From positions 13,436,568 through 13,500,567 of the forward strand of contig CM020618.1 in assembly GCA_009829735.1 (NCBI GenBank): a DNA stretch of 64,000 nt, written 5' to 3'. Made by a program: the position numbers and the translations under genes. The stretch is from Pyropia yezoensis. Its lineage: Eukaryota > Rhodophyta > Bangiophyceae > Bangiales > Bangiaceae. A model generated the notes under the pieces. The model was given only the letters and a program-made list of their open reading frames with translations, had not been told where the DNA came from and searched no databases. Positions 51,665 to 61,172 of this stretch are shown here, piece after piece (positions within the stretch are counted from its first letter, which is position 1; every line of letters begins with the position of its first letter).

Positions 51665-53340
51665 GTGCGCCGCGCGCACCGCCGCCGCGTCGGCGGCCCG
51701 CCCGCCCACCCACCCGCCCAACCTCGCCTGCACTGCCCGGCACCGCACGCGACACGCCCGTAACGCTCGTTGCGTGGAGCCGCCTGCCCTCTTTCCCCCC
51801 TCCCCCACCCCTCACGCCCGCCTCCTCCCCCCCCCACGCACTCGCACCCGCCCCCCAGCCCCATGAAAGCGCGCGGCCGCACGAGCAACGGCAGGACCGC
51901 CGCCGCCGTCGCCGCCGCCGCCTCCATGCATTGCTCCCAAGGGGCGAGCAAGAAGAAGGAAAGACCACCACGTTGCCCCCCTCGCGGACGCCGTCGGGGC
52001 CACACGCACCAACTCCCCGCCACCGCCGCTAGCACACCCCGCCCCGCAAGGCGCCACGCGCCTTTTACCGCCCCCCCCCCCCAGGCCGGCGGCGGGACGG
52101 CCGCTCATGAGGCGCCCCGTACCTCTGCAGCCCGCCCACCCGGCTGGCCGGCCGCAACGAGCGGCGGCGGCCGCCGCGGCGGCGGCGCCGACGCGCGCGC
52201 CGCCGGGGTCCTCGCGTGCAGGTAAAGGGCGGGATGCATGCGAGGGGAGATGCACGGGGAGGGGCGGGGGGAGTGGGTAGGGCGACTGAAGAACGAAGCG
52301 AGGCCACGGCGGGGGAGGAGGTGCAGGAGGGGAGGGGGGGGGGGGGGGGGGGGTGAGACGACAGAAGAACGAAGCGAGACGACACCCTCTCCGCGGCGCG
52401 CGTGGCGGGCCGCCCCTCCGCTGGCCACCGCTGCCGCTGCTACGCGGCCGCTGCCGGCCGGCGGCAGCCACGGACGCTACCCCCCGCGGCGGGCGGGGCG
52501 CAGCGGCGGTGGCGGCGCCCCGCACCCCCCCCTGCCGCCACCGCCACCACCATCGCCGCTGTCGCCGCCGCCGCTGCTGCTGCTGCTGCCGCCGCCGCTA
52601 CCCAAGCCACCGTCGCTGCCGCCGCCGTCGCTACTCAAGCCGCGGCCGCGGCCGCCACCACTGGGAATGTACGCCCCGCCCATGACAATGGAGACGAAGG
52701 GGGAGGGGGGTGGGGGGTGGTGCAGCAGCTGCGTGACGCGCCGGCGTGCCGCCTGGCGGGGGCCCGCCACCGGTGGGGGGTGGCGCCTGCAGGAGAGGGA
52801 CAAAAAAAAAACAAGGAGAGGAGGGGCGCCCCCGGCGGCGCCGCACCGTGTGTCTGGGGGTGGGGCGGCACCGTGGCGGCGGGCGGTGCGGGTGCGGTGC
52901 CTGGGCGGTGCCGGTGCCGGTGCGGGGCCAGCGGGAGGGGGCAAGGTGCATGGTGCATGGGCAGGGGGGGCGGATGGGTGGGCGGGCCGGTCGCGGAGCG
53001 GACGGTCGCGGTGCGAGTACAGTCGAGACCGCGGTGCGAGTACAGTCGAGACCGCGGTGCAGATCAAAATATTTTCCCCGCGACGCGCACCGCGTGGGCA
53101 TGCCGGCAGCTGCCAATACGATTGCCTTCCGCGGTGCAGCGCTTCCGTCCGTGACCAGGAATCACGAGGTAGCTGCCATCGGATGGAATGGGAATGCCTC
53201 CTGTTGGGAGGGGGATACTGTACTGTACAGTACATACGGGGCAAGACACAGTCGGGCTGAGCATGCAAATGTTTGCAAAAGCCGAGAGCTTCTTTCTTCA
53301 CGGGGCTTGTTCGCAGCCGTCTGGCTGTATGGAATCGACA
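51143..53340. other. Upstream of the zinc-finger gene; low-complexity, no sure gene
   Basis: G/C runs at 51628-51662 and 52328-52353. A minus-strand frame from ATG 52681 (MGGAYIPSGGGRGRG) is Gly/Ser-rich and could be a small gene or an upstream exon, but lacks a domain. A 23-bp unit, GCGGTGCGAGTACAGTCGAG plus ACC, is tandem at 53008-53053. 53200-53240 has the palindromic TACTGTACAGTA. Confidence 0.4.
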
Positions 53341-53748
53341 TCAATTTGCATGCCCATGAAGTCCAGAGAATGGGGGGAAGCTGGCAGAGATGGGTGAGAA
53401 CGATGGCGCAACTGATCTGGCCTGCTGCCACGGCGGCGCGCCACAGCCGGCGTCGCCGCCCCGCGCTCCCGCCCCCCCTGCCCCGTGCCTCCCCACCGCC
53501 GCCGTCGCCGACGCCGCCGCCCGCGGCGTGGCGGCGCATTCCTCCACCCCCCCCTTATCAAAGCCGTCGTCGCTGCCGCCGCTGCCCGCAGGCGCGACGT
53601 TCACCCCGTCCTCCTGCCAGGCGGCGCCACACTTGAAGAGGTTCCGTCTGCGTCGGGTGTGTCGGTACCAGCGGTGGGTGGCGAGCCCGCGGGCAGCCGT
53701 GGGGGCAGCGCTGCCGCCAGCACAGACGGCGCCTGCACATAGCGGCGA

Positions 53749-53801
<53 letters not shown>

Positions 53802-53925
53802 GCGGTGGGTGGGAGTCCCCATCCGAGAGGAGACACCCGGCGGCCGGCCGGCGCAGCACCGCCGCCGCTTCCGCGCTTTCCACGGACGGCACAGTCGCGG
53901 CGGCGGTGCGCCACCAGCAGCCCAC
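53341..53925 (-). CDS. Hypothetical protein
   Basis: An open frame with protein-like composition and G/C-ending codons in the middle: LATHRWYRHTRRRRNLFKCG, AAWQEDGVNVAPAGSGGSDD, GFDKGGVEECAATPRAA. A Pro run lies before it, made by GCC/CGG triplets. The first codon is a GTG and the true start is not known. No family is recognised. The opposite strand is open too, so coding is uncertain. Confidence 0.3.
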
Positions 53926-54006
53926 CGCGTGGTATACCGCGGCGGTGCCGCGGCGGCGCGGGCAGCGCCTGCGCTGTGGCGGTGGCGGTGACGAGAGATG
54001 CAGAAG

Positions 54007-54318
54007 TCAACACATCAGCTCGGCCTTCTGCAAAAGCTCGATGCTCATGCCCACATCAAAGATCATCCGACCGTACAGGTCCTGCAGACCATCCAAGCCG
54101 CCTACAATGGTGCGCGGTAGGCCAGGTACATCGGCTTCGTCAATACGCACAGAGATGTTGCGACGCAAGATGTGTGCCATGGCGACGCGCCCATCCCAGT
54201 CCTCCCACGAAGAGCCAAATATGTCCTTCACGTCAAACCAAGCGCGTGGAACCATCGTGGAAGCGGAGAACGAGCCGTCCTTGCCCGGTGCAGTGCTCTT
54301 CAGAGACAGCAGCAACAT
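54007..54318 (-). CDS. Hypothetical protein fragment
   Basis: 103 codons in less GC-rich DNA, with ordinary amino-acid composition: WFDVKDIFGSSWEDWDGRVA, MAHILRRNISVRIDEADVPG, LQDLYGRMIFDVGMSIELLQ. It is unlike its Ala/Gly-rich neighbours, which suggests a fragment of an inserted or transferred element. No family is recognised. Confidence 0.35.
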   Translation of the reverse strand: MLLLSLKSTAPGKDGSFSASTMVPRAWFDVKDIFGSSWEDWDGRVAMAHILRRNISVRIDEADVPGLPRTIVGGLDGLQDLYGRMIFDVGMSIELLQKAELMC

Positions 54319-54806
54319 GACGAGGTCACCCTGCCGGCAGGTGTCATAGGCCGTTGACTAGAACAAGAACGAGAGCCAGAGTGCTGCCGCTCCCGGTCCA
54401 TCCAAGAGAGGTCGATTGGCTTTTTTTTTTTTTTTTCAACAGCCTATAAAGCCCCGATCACGACGCTTAATACATTCTTGAGTGGTATGGGCGGCATGCT
54501 GATGAGCTCTTCTTTCCTCTCGTATCATCCGCTCCGTTTTTTGCTTCTATGTATCATGAGCACCATGTGCAGAAGTGCCGCCTGTGCAATCTGCGTCTGC
54601 ACCCCCAACGAGGTGGATTGCCCTCCCCAATGGCCTTTCAAGAGGGGTCCCACAGGTCAGACTTCCAGATCCTCAGAATTTATCACCGTGACTCATGGGC
54701 TTTGGCCCGCGTCGGCCCTCTCCGCACTCACGCCCCTTTTCATAGGGCGAAGACGGCCGAAGGGGGCGAGGAGAAGGCGGGGATTGCGCCACGCGCTCGC
54801 ACCTGC

Positions 54807-55235
54807 ATGTATCAGCCGCCACTTTCCGTTTTTGTCCTGCTTCTCTGCTTCTTCGCGGTGGTACTGGCTGTGGCGGTGGTGCTGGCTGAGGGCGACGGCG
54901 GCGATGGCGGCGGCAGCGGGGGCAGTGGTTCAGTCCTTTGTCCTTGGCCACCCTTCCGAATTTTCGCCCTGTCCTCCTCACCTTCCTCCTCGAGCCGCCA
55001 CGTTCCCGTTGCTCGCGGCTACCCCACCAATGCTTATTTCTGGTGGGGCGATGGCAGCAGCGCTTGTTGTCTGGCATGCCTCGCAACAGGGGAGCAGCTG
55101 TCTGTGTGCCACATGGCTGGAGGCGGCAGCGCCGACGGCGGCGACGAAGCGGAGGTGACGGCCGCATTTATGGGGGGGGGGGTGGGGGTGGGTTGTGCCC
55201 GCGGGGGGGGCCGGGAGTGCAGACTATATAGATGA
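54807..55235 (+). CDS. Possible small secreted or membrane protein
   Basis: 142 codons from ATG 54807. It opens MYQPPLSVFVLLLCFFAVVL, a strong hydrophobic segment like a signal peptide or anchor, then an acidic Gly stretch and a Cys/Ser-rich rest. Upstream are a T run (54421-54436) and CCTATAAAG (54445-54453), a TATA-like site about 350 bp before the start. No family is recognised. Confidence 0.27.
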   Translation: MYQPPLSVFVLLLCFFAVVLAVAVVLAEGDGGDGGGSGGSGSVLCPWPPFRIFALSSSPSSSSRHVPVARGYPTNAYFWWGDGSSACCLACLATGEQLSVCHMAGGGSADGGDEAEVTAAFMGGGVGVGCARGGGRECRLYR

Positions 55236-56580
55236 GGAATCCGTGGGGAACGCGGGACCCGGGACAGGTGTGTAGGAGGAGGGGAGGATGGGTGAGGAGG
55301 GACGGCGAACAGATGTCTGCGAGCTGCCCTCCCCAACCCGTGCACCCAAGCACGTCACAGCGGCTGCCCTAGGGGGGGCGTCTCTGGCGCGGCGGGGTGG
55401 GGCGCCGCCGGCAGGAGAGAGCGGGGGCGATGGGAGGGAGCAACAATGGCTCGCCCCTGAACCGCCCCACCGCGCCCGCCCGCAATATGCCGGTCGGTCG
55501 CGTCGGATACGCCGGGCATGCTGGCGGACACCCCTCCTCACCGCCGGCGGCCGCCACCCGAGGAGGCCGCCGCCACGGCAGCCGCGTCTTGTCGCTGCCG
55601 CCCGTCCGCCGCTAGTTCCATGCGGTCGCCCTCGCCGGCTGGTGTGCGTCTGGCTGCTCGCCATCGCAGCCGGCGGCTGCCGCCAGTGCCGCCTGCCGCT
55701 GCCACCGCCGCCGGCCGGCTCCCGCCGCTGTCGTCTGTGCCGCGGCGCAGAGGGAACCGAGGTCGACGGAGACCCAAAACACGCTCTGGCACGTGCTCGC
55801 ATTCGCATGCGCGAAATTCTAGGTACATGGATTAAGATCCACTGCGCAGGAGGCACGCCGCCCCGATTGGAGGGGGGAAGGTGGAATCAGAGGCCCGCAG
55901 CGGTTCCTCTTCTTGGCTCGTCCCCTCCCCCACGCGCGCCCGCACGAGAGACCCACCAGCGCGCCGTGGCGCCCGCCCCCCTCCTCCCCCCGCCAGCCGC
56001 GCAGTCTCCTACACGCGCGGCCGCCACGGGGGCCTTCCCCCCCAACCCACCCCCCCCGTCCCATGCCCGCCCGCCGCAAGCTCATGTCAACCTATGTAAA
56101 TACCTCCCCACAAACGCTCCCTCTCCGACGGACCCCCCCCTCGGCCCCCCCCCCCGCGTGACCACCAGCCGTCACCTCCTGCCCCCTTACCCCCAGCCCT
56201 CTTGGCCCCCCCCCCATCCCCCCCCCCCCCCCCGCCACCTCCCCCCCCCGGCCCCCCACCCGCTCGGTCACCCACACGGCGTCTGCATCTTTGCGCAGCA
56301 CGCGTCCACCGGCGACGCGGCGGCAATCGCCACCGCCGCCGCCGCTGCCGCACACGCGGCCGAGCAGCAGCGGCGGCCGCCGCCGCCACCGGGGGGCGTC
56401 CACGGCCGCCCGCCCGACGGGCAGGCGCAGCCGTCGCCGCCGCTGCCGCCGCTGCCGCCGCTGCCGCGGGACGCCACCGCCACCGTTGCCGCCGCGGCGG
56501 CTGCGCCGCCCGTCGCGGGCGGGGGGGGCGGCCGCCCACCCCCCGTGGGGGGGGGGTGCCAGACGGGCGCGCCCACCGCC

Positions 56581-56611
<31 letters not shown>

Positions 56612-58905
56612 ACGCGGTGGTGGTTGTGGTGGGGGTGGGGATGGCCGGTGCGGCGACCGCCCGCACAGCCGCCAGAGGGGCGGAGCCGTCTGGCATGGAC
56701 GCGCGGCGGGGACGGCGGCGACGGCGGCGGCCGCCGCCGCCGCCGACGGCAGACGGCCGCGCACACGCCGCCACGTGGGCCTGCCGGGATGGGAAAGCAG
56801 CCGCCACCGGTGGGCGAGCCCCCGTGTGTGTGTCCCTACCCCCCCCGCTGGTGCTGCCCCCCGTGCCGGCTTCGTCACGGACGGGGGTGGTAGTGGTGGC
56901 GGCGGCGGCGGCGGCGCCGCCGCCGCCACGCCCGCCACGCCCGCCGGCCGACCCGCCGCCGCGGCGACCGGCGGTGGCCCCAGCCGCGGGCGGCACGGCT
57001 AGCGCGGCAACCCCCCAGGGGGTGGGGTGGGAGACGCCGCCGCCCGCCCAGCGGGCCGCCACCGCCGTCGGCGGGCCGGCCGCTCCGGTGGCCGACCGCA
57101 GTCGCCCACCGCCGGCAGCCGCCGCCAGGCCAGCGGTGGCGGTTCCACAGCCGCCGCTGTGGACGCTGCCGCCGCCGCCGCCGCCGCCACCGCCGCCGCC
57201 GCTGCTGCCGCTGCTGCCGCCACGCGACGATGGCGGCACGGCCGCGGCGGCCGCCCCTGCCGGGGGGGCGCCCACGGTGGCCACCACCACCACCGCCGCC
57301 GCCGCTGCGGCCACGGCCGCCCGCACTATGGCCGTTGGCGTCTGCCGGCGGGACGCCCGTGGGGGGCACGGCCGCTGCGGCGGGTCGTTGGGGCTGGGAG
57401 GCCAAAACGACTCGCGCGCCATTCTTCGTGGGGGGGGGGGGGGAAAGTCAACCCACGGCCGGCGGTACCAGCGACGGCGACGATGGCAATGGGTGGGAGC
57501 AGGGAGGACGGGGGGGGGGTGCTCGTGGCAGCCAACAGCAGTGCCACACGCCCAACTGTCGGGGTGTCACGACGGCCCACCGTACCGCAGGCGACGGCGG
57601 GCGGCTGACGGTGACTGCCGTCCCCCCCGTGGCCTCACCGCCCGGCGCCGCCAGTACGGTCAAGTACCACCGCGCTCCCCCCCCCCCCCCATCCGCCCGC
57701 GCGCGAGCGACCCGCGCCGCCGCCACCGTCGCTGCCACGACCGCCGCCACGCCCCTCTGCCGCCTCCAGTCGCCCCGTTTGCCGTCGCCGCGCACCCCCC
57801 CCGCCCCCGTCCCCACCCCTCCCCTCCCCTTGGCACCTCTGGCGGCGGGTGCCGAGCCAGCCGCCGCTCTGCCCTGCTGCCGCCTCCAGCGGCCACGTCG
57901 CTGCGTTTGAGCCCGCCCCCCCCCCGCCAGCGGCGATGCCAGCGGCGCGGCAGCGGCGGCGGCGGCGGCGGCGGCAGCGGCCGTTGACCGGGTGCCGCCC
58001 CAGCCCCGCCCCCCTGCCCCGCCACGTGCGTGGCGCACATGCGGACGTGCAGACCCAGGCCGTGGGGGGTGGGCGCACTCGGCGGCAAGCGGCACGGTAG
58101 CTCCCACCAGGCGGCACGGCCGGCGGTGGCGGGGGGCGGCGGCCTCTGCAGCGGCCGCCATCTGGGCTGTGGGGGGGTCCCCCGTCGTTGCCGCCACCGG
58201 GCGGCTGTCGCCCCCGCCCACCCCGCTGGTCACCCCTTCGGGTGCACTTTGGCCGCGCGCCCCGCTGCCCACCTCCTCCGTCGTGCCGACCGCCCCGCAA
58301 AACACCGCCAACGTCACGGTCAGTTGGCCAAAGGGACGGCACAAAAAAGGGTGGGCGCTGCTGCCGTGGTGGGCGCGCGACAAGAGGCGGCCGTGGTTGC
58401 CACGATGGCGACCGCGGCGGCGGGACGGCACCGCCGCCGCCGTCGCCGCCGCCGCCGCCGTCCTTGCAATGCGACACTGTGTCGACCGCGTCGGTACGGG
58501 TGGCACAGGGGGCGGGAAACCGCTCATGAGGGGGGGTAGGGGGGGGGGGGGGGCGGGCGAGCCGCCGGCGCGTGCGCCACTGTTGGATGAGGCAGAGCCG
58601 CCGGGCAGCGCCGCCGCCGGGTGGGACCCCGCGGCGGTTAAAGAAGTGCACGGGCCGCCCGTCCTGGTGAGCGAGGGCGCTGGGAGGGGGGCGGAGTGGA
58701 GGGAGGGAGGGGGGGGGGGGGGGAAGGGGGAGCGCCATGCAGGCGGGGGCCGTCTCCCCTGCTCGCCATTGACGCGAGGGACGCGCCGCCACGGGCGACG
58801 TCGGCTGGATCTCGCGGTGGGGGGGGGGGGGACCCACCCGTCGGGCCCGCCACGCTCGGTAGGCAGACAGTCATGCAGCGGGATCATGCACTGATGAGGC
58901 TGCAC
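55236..58905. other. Low-complexity region, long open frames on both strands
   Basis: Long Ala/Gly/Pro frames run on both strands: plus 55288-57987 and 57992-58894; minus 56268-57422 and 57448-58905. The plus segment at 58230-58340 reads like protein (SSVVPTAPQNTANVTVSW) with G/C third positions. The minus strand has LTVTLAVFCGAVGTTEEV over the same DNA. I cannot decide which strand, if any, is coding. GCC/GGC triplet runs explain much of the openness. Confidence 0.35.
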
Positions 58906-60062
58906 CTGTTGTGGTGGGGAGGGGGGGAAATAATCTCTTCATCCCCGGGCGGGAAAAGAGACAAGAACCGCGGGGGGGTGCCCCGGTGGGGGGGGGGGGC
59001 CTGCTGACCCCGGGGGGGGGGCAGGGAGAAAGGTCAGGGGATCAACGGGTGTGCGAGGGGGAATGGAACAAGGTAGGAAAGGGAATGGAGGGGGCGGCGA
59101 GGGGAAAAAACAGAAGCCACTACGTCCTGCACATCGTCATATGTGCAGGCCACGCGCGTCTGTCGGCTGCCTGTCGGTACTCCACATCGCAGGCGCTTCC
59201 GTGCCCTCCGGACAGGTCAGTGCACTCGTGACTCCTGCCCGTGAGGGTTCAACCAAGAGAGCCGCGGCAGTGGGGGTTCCGCACCCGACCCTCCTCAAGT
59301 GGTGCATACCCCTGCTCGTTGCACATATCTATGCATGATTGTCTCGGCGGCGCATGGTGGTGGCGGGCCGTCATCAACGCTCTGCGTGGGTGTTTGGGGC
59401 AGCTCACACAGCGGCAGCCACGTTGCCGGCACCGCCCGCTGGCCGCACAGAGCCGCGGAAAAGGGCTCGACCGCTGGGAGGCCTACAGCGCAGGGGTAAA
59501 GTGGTCCGAAGCGTCCACGGGCGGGGGTCCCGCCCCCGCCGCTGCCCTGCAACAGCACAACGCAGTAACGGACGCGGGCCAGGGACAGGGGGCCCTCAGT
59601 GCTCGCGCAGCGGTGCTGCTGTCGAAGACGGCTGGATGAGAGAGGGGCGGAGAGATCTGCGTTTGGTGTGGTTGCCTCCTTGATTGGAAAGAGTGCCCGC
59701 CTCTTCTCGTGTCGAGGCACTTGCCGTCGACCAAGCACCTTGACCTCCTTGGTGTGCCGGCGAGCTACGAGCGCCCGCCACTCTTTCGTCCGTCAGCCCG
59801 GATATGCCCAGACTGTTCTCCATCAATTGCGATCAAATGCAGAAAATCATTTTGATTTGAATCGTCTCGCACGAGGTCGGTCCTCCCAGTCTCGATGCTC
59901 TGCTACCGCGGAGCTCACTCGCCTCTTGGCGACGTTTTGTTTGTTCCGTAGCACATCCCTGCCCACTTCCACGGGCCTGCAAACCACCCCAGCCTCCTTC
60001 TGGGGTGCCACCCGCGTGTACATTTTTGCTCCCCCCCCCCCCCTCCTGCGCTGGGCGGCGCT
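58906..60062. other. Intergenic region upstream of the dehydrogenase
   Basis: G-rich patches (58918-59040), then mixed DNA. The last 250 bp are AT-richer with a C run (60031-60042) just before the gene. No frame is supported. Confidence 0.45.
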
Positions 60063-61172
60063 ATGGCGGCTGCCGCCTTCCTCTCCGTCCCCCCGGGCGG
60101 CGCGCCGCCCCCCTGCCGCCTCTCGCGGCGGCGACCTGTGCGTCGGCGGCGGCGCCCGCCGCTCCCCCCGCCCACCACCTCCCCTCTGTCGGCCTGGCGG
60201 CTGGCGACCCGGCGGTCGGCCACGATGGCAGCGGCGGCGGCGGCGGCCGGCGGACGCGGCACGTCGCGTCGGCTGGCACTCGTTACGGGCGCCACCGCCG
60301 GGGGCATTGGCGCCACCACCGCCACCCGCCTTGCCGAGGCGGGCGTGGACGTACTGCTGACCGGGCGCAACGAGGCGGGCCTGCAGGAGACCGCCTCGCG
60401 CATGGCGGCGGGCTCGGTGGCGGGCATCCTCACCGCCGACCTGTCCACGGTGGCGGGGGTGGGGGAGCTGGCGCGCGGCGTGCGGGCGGTGGTGGAGGCC
60501 CGCGGCGGCGGTGGCCTCCACACGCTGGTCAACAACGCGGGGGTGTTCCTCAAGCGCCGCACCGAGACCGCCGACGGCCTTGAAACGACGTTTGCCGTCA
60601 ATGTGGTTGCGCCCTTCCTCCTCACCTCCCTCCTGCTGCCGTGCCTGGAAGAGGCGGCAGTGGCAGCCGCCGACGCTGCCGCCGACGGTGGTGGCGGCAC
60701 CCCCCCCCCCCCGCCTCGGGTGGTGCAAGTCAGCAGCATCAGCCACATGGACACGGGCGGGGTGGTGGCCTGGGGGGACCTTCAGAGCACCCGCGGATAC
60801 TCGGCCTACTCCTCGTATGGCCACTCCAAGCTGCTCCTCCTGATGGTGGCCCGCGAGATGGCCTCCCGCTTTGCCGCCGCCGCCCCCGCGCCGCGGTCAC
60901 GGGTGGAGGCGCTGGCGCTCGACCCGGGGACGGTGAATACGGCGATGCTGCTTGCAGGCTGGGGTCCTTGCGGCATTGACGTGGCCGACGCAGGGGACAC
61001 GGCGTGGGCGGCGACCGCCCCGGACGTGGCGTCGGGGGCCTACTATGTGGGCCGCACCCCGCGGGGGGGAGCGCCCGTGTCACGCGACCCGGTGGCTCGG
61101 GCACGGCTGTGGCGGCTGCTAGCAGAGGTGGTCGCGTCGCATGGGGGCGGGGAGGTGTTCCCGAGCTTGTGA
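60063..61172 (+). CDS. Short-chain dehydrogenase/reductase, probably plastid-targeted
   Basis: 369 residues from ATG 60063. A Ser/Arg/Pro-rich, acid-free N-terminus (1-54) looks like an organelle transit peptide, and a second Met at 55 precedes the Rossmann fold. The cofactor loop is TGATAGGIG (75-83), one Gly longer than the usual TGxxxGIG. NNAG is at 157-160, the catalytic Ser lies in VSSIS (near 225), and YGHSK (Tyr252, Lys256) completes the site. DPGTVNTAM follows, as in retinol-dehydrogenase or protochlorophyllide-reductase-like SDRs. It should reduce or oxidise a carbonyl/alcohol with NAD(P)(H). The substrate is not predictable. Single exon. Confidence 0.92.
   Translation: MAAAAFLSVPPGGAPPPCRLSRRRPVRRRRRPPLPPPTTSPLSAWRLATRRSATMAAAAAAAGGRGTSRRLALVTGATAGGIGATTATRLAEAGVDVLLTGRNEAGLQETASRMAAGSVAGILTADLSTVAGVGELARGVRAVVEARGGGGLHTLVNNAGVFLKRRTETADGLETTFAVNVVAPFLLTSLLLPCLEEAAVAAADAAADGGGGTPPPPPRVVQVSSISHMDTGGVVAWGDLQSTRGYSAYSSYGHSKLLLLMVAREMASRFAAAAPAPRSRVEALALDPGTVNTAMLLAGWGPCGIDVADAGDTAWAATAPDVASGAYYVGRTPRGGAPVSRDPVARARLWRLLAEVVASHGGGEVFPSL

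Noticed and set aside
54670-54720. THGLWPA in a plus-strand frame, like the RNase T2 active-site motif FTIHGLWP
   Set aside because: The residue before His does not fit the signature, the second catalytic motif is absent, and the frame around it is not conserved-looking.
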